A stretch of 64,000 nucleotides of DNA from Celeribacter naphthalenivorans (GTDB taxonomy: Bacteria; Pseudomonadota; Alphaproteobacteria; Rhodobacterales; Rhodobacteraceae), in NCBI RefSeq assembly GCF_020524585.1, contig NZ_JAIVLK010000008.1, positions 62,001 to 126,000 of the forward strand, given 5' to 3'. How positions within the stretch are numbered: the first letter of the stretch is position 1; every line of letters begins with the position of its first letter. The notes beneath the pieces are model-generated. The model did not search any database. It was not told the origin of the DNA and worked only from the letters and a program-made list of their open reading frames with translations. The translations under genes and the position numbers were made by a program. Shown here one piece after another: positions 41,712 to 51,145 of the stretch.

Positions 41712-42815
41712 TTATGAGAACTCTGCGTCTACGAGCTTACGTTCGTACAAGTTTCCGTAGTCGCCTCCGTCCGGTGAGAATAGCTGAACGCCAGCTGTTC
41801 GAAGGGTTGCCGTCATGGATTGCCAGCTCTTTCCGTAGGCCTGTGCCATCGTCCTGGGTGTGTAGAAGCGCCGGTGAAACGCATCAGCGTCCTCGCGTGT
41901 GATAAACAACTGCTTTGTCTTGAGTTTTGGGTGCATCATACGTGTCGCAGGGGTGTGCCCATTCAGGACCAGACGCCCTAAGCGAATGGGCTGTCCGATG
42001 CCGACAATCTTCGCAAACAACTCGATGCTCTGGTTCAAAGAGGGCTCTGGAGACAACACCGAGCGGACTTCGTCGTAATAGACGTAGAGCGCTGCGTAGC
42101 CGTCAAAGTCGGCATGATTTCCGATCCTGAAGATACGTTTCTCTTGGATGGCGCTGATGATGACCTCTGGGCCTACCATCAGGCGTGCGGCTGACTTCGA
42201 TATGTGTTCCCATCCGTGTTGTGCCTGTCTTAAGGGAGACGCGCCCACGAAAACACTTTCCAGGAAACGCACGCCATCGGCTGGATCCCATATCGCTTTG
42301 GTACCCGCTGTTTCCATGGAGGGAAGGTGTGGCGAGAGCGCACCGCCTGCCACGAGTAAATCGAACTGAGACCTTGATGCGCCGATTCCCTCTGCAAAAT
42401 CCTTTGCCGTGACCAGGGACGCGGCAGAGTCCAGTATGGGTTTCCCCAGCTTCGCATCGAAGATTTCCCAAGCATCGGGAAGGCCTGTTTCAGGGACGAT
42501 GCCCTCTGCCGCGAGGATCTTCCTGAGCCGGCGCTGATCAATTCCGGTAGCCCGAGCCGCAGTGCGAATGGAATGGATGAGCTTGTCCAGCGTCAGGTCA
42601 GACACGGCGCGACGCAGCCGATCATTCTCTTTCTGAAGCCTCTTTAGTTCCTTCAGTTGGTCGGTTCCCATACCGCACTCGCCAGAGATAGAATGTCTGT
42701 TCCGTGATCTGAACCGCCTGATTGCATCAACGCGCGGCATTCCCTGACCGCACAGCACCTCAACCTGCCGCAACTTCGTGATAATCTCTTCCGGCTTGTG
42801 TCGTTTGATGCCCAT
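41712..42815 (-). pseudogene. chimeric reading frame: decayed IS3-type OrfA joined to a TniQ-like C-terminal segment
   Basis: The 367-codon frame has two parts. Residues 1-80 match the OrfA of an IS3-family transposase (MGIKRHKPEEIITKLRQVEV, then the leucine-zipper TDQLKELKRLQKENDRLRR and VSDLTLDKLI), but the helix-turn-helix core is out of frame: the expected QITEQTFYLWRVRYG lies in another frame and is replaced by FRSRNRHSISGECG. Residues 81-367 (from HSIRTAARATGIDQRRLRKI to AFHRRFYTPRTMAQAYGKSW) are unrelated to OrfA and resemble the helical C-terminal part of TniQ-type transposition proteins. No OrfB is present. I judge it a remnant that happens to stay open; expression from the IS end is possible. 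The TniQ resemblance is from memory and only moderately certain. Confidence 0.65.
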
Positions 42816-42851
42816 ATTTGATCCTCCGTTTCCTAACTATACGGGCGGTCA
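42576..42851 (-). mobile_element. IS3-family insertion-sequence remnant (left end and part of orfA)
   Basis: Read on the minus strand the remnant begins TGACCGCCCGTATAGTTAG, continues with ACGGAGGATCAAAT before the ATG, and covers orfA up to codon 80. The leading TGACCGCCC is the expected terminal inverted repeat of this IS group. The right half with orfB and the other end is missing. The boundary at 42851/42852 coincides with the point where LysR sequence begins. Confidence 0.7.
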
Positions 42852-43302
42852 GCCGGTCGATTTGGGGGTGAGGGCTGGCCTCTTGCCGGATTCGACGATG
42901 CGGGCCCGGTCCCTCGGGATCAGCGAGGTCATCACCGTGCGTGCGCCCGAAGGGGCCGCGGACAGGCTCGGATTTGCCTATGCCCGCCGTGATCCAATCT
43001 GGCGGGAAAGGGTGGCGCGTCTGCGGGCGACGGATGGCAATACGCTTGCGGCGCTGGCCCTACACGGCAATGGCGCCGCCCGCGTGGGGCGGTTTCTCGT
43101 CCGCGAAGCGCTTGCGTCAGGGCGTTTGCAGATTGTGGAGGATGCGCCGATCGCGCACGAGGAATTCCATGTGGTCTACCTTGGCAAGGCGGCGACGTTG
43201 CCCGCACGTGTTTCGGCGGTGGTCGAGCATGTGGTGCGGGAGGGGCGGGTGGATAGGGTGCCCTCTCTCACTCTTGAGATCGCAACAGATCGCTTCATAT
43301 GA
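42852..43302 (+). pseudogene. LysR-type regulator, N-terminal half lost at IS boundary
   Basis: About 150 codons of LysR substrate-binding domain remain: QPVDLGVRAGLLPDSTMRAR at the start, then TLAALALHGNGAARVGRFLV and LVREALASGRLQIVEDAP, ending with AVVEHVVREGRVD. The whole DNA-binding helix-turn-helix and the first half of the effector domain are absent, and the reading frame upstream of 42852 belongs to the IS end. The fragment lies 35 bp upstream of the aldehyde dehydrogenase, in the same direction. It cannot work as a regulator. Confidence 0.75.
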
Positions 43303-43337
43303 TGGCTGTCGACGCGAATGAGCAGGAGGAGATGTCT

Positions 43338-44783
43338 ATGAGTTTGGATTTGCTGATCGGCGGCGCGGATGTGCCCGCCGAGATGGGGCGCAGCTATGAT
43401 CGTATCGACCCGGTGACGGGCGATGTGGCGACACGGGCCGCCGCCGCCTCTGTCGCGGATGCGCTCAAGGCCGTGGCCTGCGCTGAGGCCGCTTTTGTCG
43501 CGTGGTCCGCCACCGGGCCTGAGGCGCGGCGCAAGATTTTGGTCAAGGCGGGCGACATTATGGAGGCCCGCGCGGGCGAGTTCGTCGAGGCCATGGTGAC
43601 CGAGACCGGCGCGACCGAGATCTGGGCCGGGTTCAACGTGCATCTTGCCTCCGGCATGCTGCGCGAAGCGGGCGCGATGACGACGCAGATTGGCGGCGAG
43701 GTGATCCCCTCGAACAAACCGGGCAGTCTGGCGATGGCGGTGGCAAAGCCGCGGGGCGTCTGCCTCGGGATCGCGCCGTGGAACGCGCCGGTGATCTTGG
43801 GCACACGCGCTGTGGCGACGGCGCTGGCCTGCGGCAATACGGTGGTGCTTAAGTCCTCCGAAATGTGCCCGAAGGTGCATCGTCTGATCGGCGAATGTCT
43901 GGTTGAGGCGGGGCTTCCCGCAGGGGCGATCAATGTGATTTCCAATGCGCCCGAAGATGCCGCCGAGGTTGTGAAAGCCCTCATTGAGGCGCCTGAAGTG
44001 CGGCACGTCAATTTCACCGGCTCGACGGCTGTGGGCAAAATCATCGGCCGTTTGGCGGGCGAGAACCTCAAGCCCGCGCTCTTGGAACTGGGCGGCAAGG
44101 CACCTTTCGTGGTGCTCGAAGATGCTGATCTCGACGGTGCTGTGAATGCTGCCATTTTCGGGTCCTTCATGAATCAGGGCCAGATTTGCATGTCCACCGA
44201 GCGCATCATTGTGGTGGATGCGGTGGCCGATGCCTTCGTCGAAAAACTCGTGGCCAAGGCTGCGGGCCTGCCCTATGGCAACCCGCGCGACAAGGTGGTT
44301 CTGGGCTCGCTGGTGACGGAAAAAGCCGCCGAGAAAATGGACGCATTGGTTGCGGATGCGACCGCCAAAGGCGCGAAACTCGTGGCCGGAGGGACCCGCG
44401 AGGGGGCGATCCATTCGGCCACTTTGCTCGACGGCGTGACGCCCGAGATGCGGATCTATGCCGAGGAAAGCTTTGGTCCGGTGAAATCGATCATCCGGGT
44501 GAAGGATGCCGACGCGGCCATCGCCGTGGCCAATGATACGGAATACGGCTTGTCGTCTGCGGTGTTCTCACAGGACATCACCAAGGCGATGGACGCGGCG
44601 AACCGCATTCAAAGTGGGATTTGCCATATCAACGGGCCGACCGTCTCCGACGAGCCGCAAATGCCTTTTGGCGGAGTGAAGGACTCGGGCTTCGGGCGGT
44701 TTGGCGGCAAGCTGGGCATCCATGAATTCACGGTCACGCGATGGATTACGATTGAGGATCCGAAACAGCATTACCCCTTCTGA
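43338..44783 (+). CDS. aldehyde dehydrogenase (aromatic/semialdehyde type)
   Basis: A 481-residue NAD(P)-dependent ALDH. The fold motifs are GIAPWNAPVILGTRAVATAL, FTGSTAVGKII, the general base Glu in LELGGKAPFVVLED and the nucleophile Cys in NQGQICMSTERII. The overall sequence resembles salicylaldehyde/vanillin dehydrogenases, which fits the adjacent aromatic catabolic operon, but substrate is inference. GGAGGAG upstream selects ATG 43338 over in-frame ATGs at 43302 and 43332. It is a single gene with its own terminator. A beheaded LysR gene lies just upstream, so its original regulator may be lost. Confidence 0.88.
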   Translation: MSLDLLIGGADVPAEMGRSYDRIDPVTGDVATRAAAASVADALKAVACAEAAFVAWSATGPEARRKILVKAGDIMEARAGEFVEAMVTETGATEIWAGFNVHLASGMLREAGAMTTQIGGEVIPSNKPGSLAMAVAKPRGVCLGIAPWNAPVILGTRAVATALACGNTVVLKSSEMCPKVHRLIGECLVEAGLPAGAINVISNAPEDAAEVVKALIEAPEVRHVNFTGSTAVGKIIGRLAGENLKPALLELGGKAPFVVLEDADLDGAVNAAIFGSFMNQGQICMSTERIIVVDAVADAFVEKLVAKAAGLPYGNPRDKVVLGSLVTEKAAEKMDALVADATAKGAKLVAGGTREGAIHSATLLDGVTPEMRIYAEESFGPVKSIIRVKDADAAIAVANDTEYGLSSAVFSQDITKAMDAANRIQSGICHINGPTVSDEPQMPFGGVKDSGFGRFGGKLGIHEFTVTRWITIEDPKQHYPF

Positions 44784-44805
44784 GGTCTTGATATTTCGAA
44801 CACGT

Positions 44806-44833
44806 AAGACCCGCTTCGGCGGGTCTTTTTTAT
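44806..44833 (+). terminator. Rho-independent terminator
   Basis: AAGACCCGC-TTCG-GCGGGTCTT (44806-44827) followed by TTTTT. It isolates the 43338 aldehyde dehydrogenase from the following catabolic operon. Confidence 0.88.
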
Positions 44834-44928
44834 GTGTGCTGCACTGCGCCACTGGCTGCTCCGGTGCACGAAATGCTCTTTCGAGGTCTTTGATATAAAA
44901 TCGTTTAAAACCCAAGTTCGAATTAAAA

Positions 44929-44953
44929 ATCGTTTTTATTTGACATGAACGAT
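44929..44953. promoter_or_regulatory. predicted GntR operator upstream of the meta-pathway operon
   Basis: A 25-bp site ATCGTT-N13-AACGAT with a T-rich core containing ATTTGAC. The same arms, spacing and core occur at 51146-51170. A candidate promoter overlaps it: TTGACA at 44940-44945, then CATGAT at 44964-44969 (18-bp spacer), so binding would block RNA polymerase. Confidence 0.65.
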
Positions 44954-45014
44954 AAATTTTCACCATGATCCCCCACAGGGCGCGGCTTCGCCCGAGCAAT
45001 GATTGAGAGCAAAA

Positions 45015-46499
45015 ATGAGAGACGGGTTCATGACCTCCACACGCGACGCGATGCATTTCATCGATGGGGAATTCACGTCGGGCACCTCGGGAAAGACCTT
45101 CGACAATATCTCGCCGGTGACCGGCAAGAGGATCGGCATCGTGCCTGAAGGGCGCCAACCCGAGGTGGACGCGGCGGTGGCGGCGGCACGCGCAGCGCTT
45201 CGTGGTGACTGGGGGTATATGCCCTTGGCGGCGCGGGCGGAGATGCTTCATGCCGTGGCCGATGAGATCAATCGCCGGTTCGACGATTTTCTGGAGGCGG
45301 AGATTTTGGACACCGGAAAGCCCAAGGGGCTGGCGTCCCATGTCGACATTCCACGGGGCGCGGCGAATTTCAAAATCTTTGCCGATCTCGTGAAAAACGT
45401 CCCGACGGAGAGCTTTATGCTCGACACGCCCGACGGTTTTGGCGCGGTGAACTACGGCGTGCGCAAACCCAAAGGCGTGATCGCAGTGATTAGCCCGTGG
45501 AACCTGCCGCTCTTGCTGATGACGTGGAAGGTCGGCCCGGCGCTTGCCTGCGGGAATACGGTGATCGTGAAACCCTCGGAGGAAACGCCTCTCACGACCA
45601 CGCTTTTGGGCGAGGTGATGAACATGGTGGGCGTGCCGAAGGGCGTGTTCAACGTGGTGCACGGCTTTGGCCTGGACAGCGCAGGCGCCTATCTGACCGC
45701 GCACCCGGATGTTGATGCGATCACTTTTACGGGCGAGACCCGCACCGGCGAGGCGATCATGCAATCCGCCGCCAAGGGGCTGCGTCAGGTGTCGATGGAA
45801 TGCGGCGGCAAGAATGCCGGGATCGTGTTTGCAGATGCGGATATGGACAAGGCGATCGAGGGCACGCTGCGCTCGGCCTTCTCGAATTGCGGTCAGGTCT
45901 GTCTCGGCACCGAACGCGTTTATGTTGAAAGGCCGATCTTTGACGACTTTGTCTCTCGCCTGAAAGAAGGCGTCGAGATGATGAAGCTCGGGCCGTCGGA
46001 AGACCCGGAAACCTCCATGGGGCCGCTGATTTCGCAGGAGCATAAGGACAAGGTGATGTCCTACTACAAGCTTGCCGTCGAGGAGGGTGCAACGGTCGTC
46101 ACCGGTGGCGGCGCGCCCGAGATGCCGGACGATCTCAAAGGTGGCGCTTGGGTTCAGCCGACGATTTGGACCGGGCTTGCGGAAGATGCCCGCTGCATCA
46201 AGGAAGAGATTTTCGGCCCCGTCTGTCACATCGCGCCGTTTGACAGCGAAGACGAGGTGATCCGGCGCGCCAATGACACGAAATACGGTCTCGCGACGGC
46301 GATCTGGACCGAGAACCTCACGAAAGCGCATCGTGTGGCGCGTCAGATCGACGTGGGACTGGCCTGGGTCAATTCGTGGTTCCTGCGTGATCTGCGCACG
46401 GCCTTTGGAGGCGCGAAACAGTCTGGCATCGGGCGCGAGGGCGGGGTGCATGGTCTGGAGTTCTATTCCGAGCTGACCAACGTCTGCGTGAAACTCTGA
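45015..46499 (+). CDS. 2-hydroxymuconic semialdehyde dehydrogenase-like aldehyde dehydrogenase
   Basis: A 494-residue ALDH close to XylG/DmpC/BphI-type enzymes: MHFIDGEFTSGTSGKTFDNI at the N-terminus, VISPWNLPLLLMTWKVGPAL, the Glu in MECGGKNAGIVFAD, the Cys in NCGQVCLGTERVYV, and the C-terminal KQSGIGREGGVHGLEFYSEL typical of this subgroup. It oxidises 2-hydroxymuconic semialdehyde (or a close analogue) to the dicarboxylate. ATG at 45015 follows GAGAG; ATG 45030 is an alternative. First gene of a six-gene lower meta-pathway operon. Confidence 0.88.
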   Translation: MRDGFMTSTRDAMHFIDGEFTSGTSGKTFDNISPVTGKRIGIVPEGRQPEVDAAVAAARAALRGDWGYMPLAARAEMLHAVADEINRRFDDFLEAEILDTGKPKGLASHVDIPRGAANFKIFADLVKNVPTESFMLDTPDGFGAVNYGVRKPKGVIAVISPWNLPLLLMTWKVGPALACGNTVIVKPSEETPLTTTLLGEVMNMVGVPKGVFNVVHGFGLDSAGAYLTAHPDVDAITFTGETRTGEAIMQSAAKGLRQVSMECGGKNAGIVFADADMDKAIEGTLRSAFSNCGQVCLGTERVYVERPIFDDFVSRLKEGVEMMKLGPSEDPETSMGPLISQEHKDKVMSYYKLAVEEGATVVTGGGAPEMPDDLKGGAWVQPTIWTGLAEDARCIKEEIFGPVCHIAPFDSEDEVIRRANDTKYGLATAIWTENLTKAHRVARQIDVGLAWVNSWFLRDLRTAFGGAKQSGIGREGGVHGLEFYSELTNVCVKL

Positions 46500-46510
46500 A
46501 GGACAGATTG

Positions 46511-47305
46511 ATGACAAGTGAAGCGAATATTCAAAAGGCGGCCGACCAGCTTTGGCAGGCCTGGCAAAGCGGCACGCCCGGCGGGCCGATCCGCGACCTG
46601 CTGGACGAGGGCGACGTGGCGGCGGCCTATGCCGTGCAGGAGATCAACACCAAGCGTTGGCTGGGCGGCGAGGAACGTATTTTGTCCGGCCGCAAGATCG
46701 GTCTGACCTCCGTCGCCGTGCAAAAACAGCTCGGCGTCGATCAGCCGGACTACGGCATGCTGTTCGCCGATATGGAATATATGGACGGCGAGGAAATTCC
46801 GCTCTCCGCCGTGCAACAGCCCAAGGTCGAGGCGGAGATCGCCTATGTCGTCGCGGCGCCTCTGAATGGCGCGCATCTGACCATGGTCGATCTGATGGCC
46901 TCCATCGGCTACGCGGTGCCTGCGCTCGAAATCGTTGGCTCGCGGGTCAAGGATTGGGACATCCGCATCACTGACACCATCGCGGACAACGCCTCGTCTG
47001 GCATTTACGTTTTGGGCCAGACCCCGAAACGCCCCGGCGATTTCGATCCGCGTCTCTGCGGCATGGTGATGACCAAAAACAACGAGCCGGTGTCGGTCGG
47101 CGCAGGCGCGGCCTGTATGGGCAGCCCGCTCAATGCGTCTCTGTGGCTGGCGCGGACCATGGCCAAGGCCGGGCGCCCGCTTGGCCCCGGCGATGTCATT
47201 CTCTCCGGGGCGCTGGGCCCTTTTGCCACCGCTGAGCCCGGCGATGTGTTCGAAGCTCGGATCAACGGTCTGGGCTCCGTCCGTGCCGCTTTCGCAAAGG
47301 AATAA
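46511..47305 (+). CDS. 2-keto-4-pentenoate hydratase
   Basis: A 264-residue protein of the FAH-related hydratase/decarboxylase family: [55 protein letters not shown] and [20 protein letters not shown] with [11 protein letters not shown], then the closing [20 protein letters not shown]. The Lys-Glu pattern and length match DmpE/XylJ/MhpD hydratases, which turn 2-hydroxypenta-2,4-dienoate into 4-hydroxy-2-oxovalerate. The paralogous decarboxylase is encoded at 49272; in related operons the two proteins form a complex. An AAGGACAG Shine-Dalgarno precedes the ATG. Confidence 0.9.
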   Translation: MTSEANIQKAADQLWQAWQSGTPGGPIRDLLDEGDVAAAYAVQEINTKRWLGGEERILSGRKIGLTSVAVQKQLGVDQPDYGMLFADMEYMDGEEIPLSAVQQPKVEAEIAYVVAAPLNGAHLTMVDLMASIGYAVPALEIVGSRVKDWDIRITDTIADNASSGIYVLGQTPKRPGDFDPRLCGMVMTKNNEPVSVGAGAACMGSPLNASLWLARTMAKAGRPLGPGDVILSGALGPFATAEPGDVFEARINGLGSVRAAFAKE

Positions 47306-47309
47306 GACT

Positions 47310-48254
47310 ATGGAAAAGATCAAATGTGCCATCATCGGATCGGGCAACATCGGCACCGATCTGATGATCAAGATCATGCGCAATTCCAAGGTGTTGGACA
47401 TGGCCGCGATGGTTGGGATCGACCCCGCGTCCGATGGTCTGGCGCGTGCGCAGAGGCTCAATGTGGCGATCACGCATGAGGGCATCGAGGGGCTTGTGAA
47501 ATTGCCCGAATATAAAGACATCCGCATCGTGTTCGACGCCACCTCGGCGGGGGCGCATAAGCGTCACAATGAGGTGCTGCAAAAAGATGGCAAACAGGTG
47601 ATCGACCTGACGCCTGCCGCCATCGGCCCCTTCACCATTCCGCCGGTCAATCTGGATGCCAATCTCGACCAGATGAACGTCAATATGGTAACCTGTGGCG
47701 GCCAGGCGACCATTCCGATGGTCGCAGCGATCAACCGTATTTCGCCGGTGATCTACGGCGAAATCGTCGCCTCTGTGTCCTCGAAATCCGCAGGGCCGGG
47801 GACGCGTGCCAATATCGACGAGTTTACCCAAACCACCGCGCAGGCCATCGAACAAGTTGGTGGTGCGAAACGCGGCAAGGCGATTGTTATTCTGAACCCG
47901 GCTGAGCCTCCGGTGATCATGCGCGACACGGTCTATTGCCTGTGCGAAGAGGCCGACCAAGATGCGATCCGCACCTCTATCCTTGAAATGGTTGAAGAGG
48001 TGAAAACCTATGTGCCGGGTTATCGCCTCAAGCAAGAGATCCAGTTCGAACATTTTGGTGACAACAACCCGCTGACCATCCCGGAAAGCGGCGGGGTGTT
48101 TACTGGCCTCAAGGTCTCGGTCTTCTTGGAGGTCGAAGGGGCTGCGCATTTCTTGCCGGCCTATGCGGGGAACCTCGACATCATGACCTCGGCGGCGATG
48201 AAGACCGCAGAAGCCCTCGTTCACAAACGCAATTGGGTCAAGGAGGCCGCGTGA
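47310..48254 (+). CDS. acetaldehyde dehydrogenase (acetylating)
   Basis: A 314-residue enzyme of the DmpF/MhpF family: [20 protein letters not shown] (NAD-binding), [18 protein letters not shown], and the nucleophile Cys in [20 protein letters not shown]. It converts acetaldehyde to acetyl-CoA and forms a channeling complex with the aldolase encoded next. Start ATG 47310 lies 5 bp after the hydratase stop; the longer frame from 47133 is shadow. The next gene starts one base after its stop. Confidence 0.93.
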   Translation: MEKIKCAIIGSGNIGTDLMIKIMRNSKVLDMAAMVGIDPASDGLARAQRLNVAITHEGIEGLVKLPEYKDIRIVFDATSAGAHKRHNEVLQKDGKQVIDLTPAAIGPFTIPPVNLDANLDQMNVNMVTCGGQATIPMVAAINRISPVIYGEIVASVSSKSAGPGTRANIDEFTQTTAQAIEQVGGAKRGKAIVILNPAEPPVIMRDTVYCLCEEADQDAIRTSILEMVEEVKTYVPGYRLKQEIQFEHFGDNNPLTIPESGGVFTGLKVSVFLEVEGAAHFLPAYAGNLDIMTSAAMKTAEALVHKRNWVKEAA

Positions 48255-48255
48255 G

Positions 48256-49275
48256 ATGACCAAGGTTTACATTCAGGACGTGACGCTCCGCGACGGCATG
48301 CATGCGATGCGCCACCAATACGATCTGGGCCATGTGCGCGCGATTGCCGAGGCTTTGGACGAGGCCGGAGTGGACGCCATCGAGGTGACCCATGGCGATG
48401 GGGTGGCGGGGTCCACCTTCAACTACGGGTTCGGGCGCCAGACCGATGTGGCGTGGATTTCCGAAGCCGCGAAAGTGGTGAAACGGGCCAAGTTGACCTG
48501 CCTTTTGGTGCCGGGCATCGGCACGCTCGATGACCTGAAAAAGGCGCATGACGCGGGGGTCGTCTCCGTGCGCGTCGCGACCCATTGCACCGAGGCCGAC
48601 GTCGCCGCGCAACACATTGCCGCTGCGAAAGAGATGGGCATGGATGTCTCGGGCTTTTTGATGATGGCGCATATGAACCCGCCCGAGAACCTCGCCGAAC
48701 AGGCCAAGTTGATGGAAAGCTACGGTGCGGATTGTGTTTATTGCACCGATTCTGGCGGGCGTCTGACGATGAAAGACGTCTCTGCGCGGATGAAGGCCTA
48801 TAAGGCTGCTTTGAAGTCTGAGACCCAGATCGGCGCGCATATGCATGAGAACCTGTCGCTCTCGGTGGCGAATTCGGTTGTGGCCGTCGAGCATGGTGCT
48901 TACCGCGTCGATGCCTCGCTTGCCGGTATGGGCGCGGGCGCAGGCAATACGCCGATCGAGGCCTTCGCTGCCGTCGCCAATCTCTATGGTTGGGAGCATG
49001 GTTGCGACGTGTTCAAATTGCAGGACGCCGCCGAAGAATTGGTGCGCCCGCTACAGGACCGCCCGGTGCGGGTGGACCGCGAGACGCTGACGTTGGGCTA
49101 TGCCGGGGTTTATTCCAGCTTCCTGCGCCACGCCGAACGCGCCGCCGAGATGTACGGCCTCGACACGCGCGATATTCTCGTGGAACTGGGCAAGCGCCAT
49201 ATGGTCGGCGGTCAGGAAGACATGATCGTCGACGTGGCTCTCGATATGGTCAAAGCCAAGGAGGCCGCAGCATGA
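48256..49275 (+). CDS. 4-hydroxy-2-oxovalerate aldolase
   Basis: A 339-residue DmpG/MhpE-type aldolase: [20 protein letters not shown] (divalent metal Asp and catalytic Arg), [17 protein letters not shown], and the metal-binding His pair in [15 protein letters not shown]. The C-terminal communication domain ends with [17 protein letters not shown]. It splits 4-hydroxy-2-oxovalerate to pyruvate and acetaldehyde, passing the latter to the preceding dehydrogenase. The stop overlaps the decarboxylase ATG by 4 bp. Confidence 0.94.
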   Translation: MTKVYIQDVTLRDGMHAMRHQYDLGHVRAIAEALDEAGVDAIEVTHGDGVAGSTFNYGFGRQTDVAWISEAAKVVKRAKLTCLLVPGIGTLDDLKKAHDAGVVSVRVATHCTEADVAAQHIAAAKEMGMDVSGFLMMAHMNPPENLAEQAKLMESYGADCVYCTDSGGRLTMKDVSARMKAYKAALKSETQIGAHMHENLSLSVANSVVAVEHGAYRVDASLAGMGAGAGNTPIEAFAAVANLYGWEHGCDVFKLQDAAEELVRPLQDRPVRVDRETLTLGYAGVYSSFLRHAERAAEMYGLDTRDILVELGKRHMVGGQEDMIVDVALDMVKAKEAAA

Positions 49276-50039
49276 AAAGCCTCGCAGAGCTGGCAGACTA
49301 CGTGGATGAAGCGGCGCGCACGGCCACAGAAATCCCGCAAATCTCCGACACGCGGGTGTTGAGCGTCGAGGAGGCCTACGCGGTTCAGGCCCTCTCGATG
49401 CAGCGCCGCTACGCGCGCGGCGAAAAGCGCATCGGCATCAAAATGGGGCTGACATCGCGGGCCAAGATGATTCAAGTCGGCGTCTCTGACGTGACCTGGG
49501 GGCGCCTGACCGACGCGATGCGCGAAGAGGAAGGCGGCGTGGTCTCGATGGCGAACTATGTCCACCCGCGCGTCGAGCCGGAGATCGCGTTTTTGATCAA
49601 GACACCGCTCTCTGGCAAAGTCTCCGCATTGGAGGCCATGTCGGCGGTGGAGGCCGTGGCACCTGCGCTTGAGATCATCGATAGTCGCTACAAGGCGTTC
49701 AAATTCGATGTCGGTGACGTGATCGCGGACAATTCGTCCTCGTCCGGTTTTGTGGTCGGTACATGGCATAGCCCGGAGACGGACATCTCGAATTTGGGTA
49801 TGGTCCTGTCAATCAATGGCCGTCCGAAGGAAATCGGGTCAACGGCTGCGATCCTTGGCCATCCGGTGCGCTCGCTCGTGTCGGCGGCGCGGATGGTGGC
49901 TGCGGCGGGGGAGGAGTTGAAACCCGGCGACATCGTTCTCGCGGGCGGCGCGACGGCGGCGATCCCGATGGAAGCGGGGCAATCCGTGCTGCTTGAGGTC
50001 GAAAACCTCGGTCAGATCGGGTTCAATATCGGGGAGTAA
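49272..50039 (+). CDS. 4-oxalocrotonate (2-oxo-3-hexenedioate) decarboxylase
   Basis: A 255-residue FAH-family relative of the hydratase at 46511. Key segments are [40 protein letters not shown] (metal ligand Glu pair), [20 protein letters not shown] with [11 protein letters not shown], and [20 protein letters not shown]. It decarboxylates the oxo-form made by the tautomerase, giving the hydratase substrate, as DmpH/XylI do. It overlaps the aldolase by 4 bp and is followed after 3 bp by the tautomerase gene. Confidence 0.92.
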   Translation: MKSLAELADYVDEAARTATEIPQISDTRVLSVEEAYAVQALSMQRRYARGEKRIGIKMGLTSRAKMIQVGVSDVTWGRLTDAMREEEGGVVSMANYVHPRVEPEIAFLIKTPLSGKVSALEAMSAVEAVAPALEIIDSRYKAFKFDVGDVIADNSSSSGFVVGTWHSPETDISNLGMVLSINGRPKEIGSTAAILGHPVRSLVSAARMVAAAGEELKPGDIVLAGGATAAIPMEAGQSVLLEVENLGQIGFNIGE

Positions 50040-50042
50040 GCC

Positions 50043-50234
50043 ATGCCGTTCATCGAAGTGACATTGGTCGAAGGCCGCACGCCGGAGATGAAAGCCAAGC
50101 TGATTGAGAAGGTGACGGAGGCAACCGTCGAGGCCATCGGCGCGCCGATTGAGGCTGTCCGGGTCTGCATCCGCGAGGTGCCTCCGGAAAACTGGGGTGT
50201 CGCGGGCCATCAGAAATTCGTCAGCCCGGAGTGA
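50043..50234 (+). CDS. 4-oxalocrotonate tautomerase
   Basis: A 63-residue protein of standard 4-OT size. After Met removal the N-terminus is Pro-1 (PFIEVTLVEGRTPEMKAKLI), the catalytic base; the Arg of VRVCIREVPPENWGVAG and the conserved PPENWG turn complete the active site. It isomerises 2-hydroxymuconate to 2-oxo-3-hexenedioate, linking the semialdehyde dehydrogenase to the decarboxylase. Last gene of the operon, followed by a hairpin shared with the convergent gntR gene. Confidence 0.93.
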   Translation: MPFIEVTLVEGRTPEMKAKLIEKVTEATVEAIGAPIEAVRVCIREVPPENWGVAGHQKFVSPE

Positions 50235-50291
50235 CGGAGCAAGACGCAGACGCCGAGGCCGGTTGAAGCGTGTGGGTCGAAATTTGGTGGG

Positions 50292-50326
50292 ACGGCAGCG
50301 GTTTTCAAAGCGCTGCCGTTTCCGTT
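50292..50326. terminator. terminator hairpin between tautomerase and gntR
   Basis: ACGGCAGCG (50292-50300) and CGCTGCCGT (50311-50319) pair perfectly around a 10-nt loop; TTCCGTTT follows on the plus strand. It lies between convergent gene ends and may work for both. Confidence 0.65.
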
Positions 50327-50333
50327 TCGGGGC

Positions 50334-51047
50334 TTATTCGCTCAGATCATGCTGCTGCGTGAGATCGGTGTAGGACTTCTCGATATGCGCCTCGATGGCC
50401 GCAACACAGGCCTCGATGTCGCCCGCAATCGCAGTGTCGAAAATCGCCTTATGCTCGATCCGCACATCGCGGGGCAGGGAGCGGTCGCCGATCAGGCGGC
50501 GGTGGTAGCGATAGGAATGTTGGTGCAGCGTTCGGCGGAAGCGTTTCAGCCAGGCGTTGTCGCAATTCTGCACGAGGCAATCGTGAAAATTGGAGTTCCA
50601 CGTGTCCCAGTCATGGGCGAACTCGGGTTTGCCTTCGCCGATCAGCCGCTCTTCGATCCGCGACAGGCGGTGATAGGCGGCGACCAGATCGGCCTCCCAG
50701 ACGTCGGACCGGTTGCTCAGGGAAATGCGGAGGGCCTGCGCCTCGATCATTTTGCGGGCATCTGTGATGTCGCGGAAATCTTTGAGCGTCAGAGGGGCGA
50801 CGCGAAAGCCGCGTTGCTGTTCCGAGGTCACCAGCCCGTCGATCAACAGGCGCGAGATCGCCTCGCGCATGGTCGAGGTGGAGACGCCGAATTCCAAACG
50901 TAATTTATCGACATGCAATCGCTCGCCCGGCCCCAACGCGCCCGAGATCACCCGTTCGCGGATTTGTTCCTGGACCGTTTCGATGGCGGTTTTCTTGCTG
51001 GTGCCTTGGGATTTGTCGCCGGAGGCAAGGGGATGTGGTTCGTTCAT
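50334..51047 (-). CDS. GntR-family transcriptional regulator with FCD domain
   Basis: A 237-residue regulator. The winged helix-turn-helix is at about 20-85 (IRERVISGALGPGERLHVDK, LRLEFGVSTSTMREAISRLL, GFRVAPLTLKDFRDI). The FCD effector domain follows, with metal-type His residues in NSNFHDCLVQNC and RIEHKAIFDTAIAGDIEACV. Such proteins usually repress a neighbouring catabolic operon and are released by a pathway acid. It is flanked by the meta-pathway operon and the divergent TRAP operon, and a shared 25-bp palindrome precedes both, so it is the likely local regulator. Confidence 0.92.
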   Translation of the reverse strand: MNEPHPLASGDKSQGTSKKTAIETVQEQIRERVISGALGPGERLHVDKLRLEFGVSTSTMREAISRLLIDGLVTSEQQRGFRVAPLTLKDFRDITDARKMIEAQALRISLSNRSDVWEADLVAAYHRLSRIEERLIGEGKPEFAHDWDTWNSNFHDCLVQNCDNAWLKRFRRTLHQHSYRYHRRLIGDRSLPRDVRIEHKAIFDTAIAGDIEACVAAIEAHIEKSYTDLTQQHDLSE

Positions 51048-51145
51048 ATCGCTTTGGCTTTGAGGGATGCGTGTCTTTCCTTAGCAATGGCACCGCGCCG
51101 TTCAAATGTCGAGGATTTGCTATCATTGCAGGTTTGGCAAAAATA

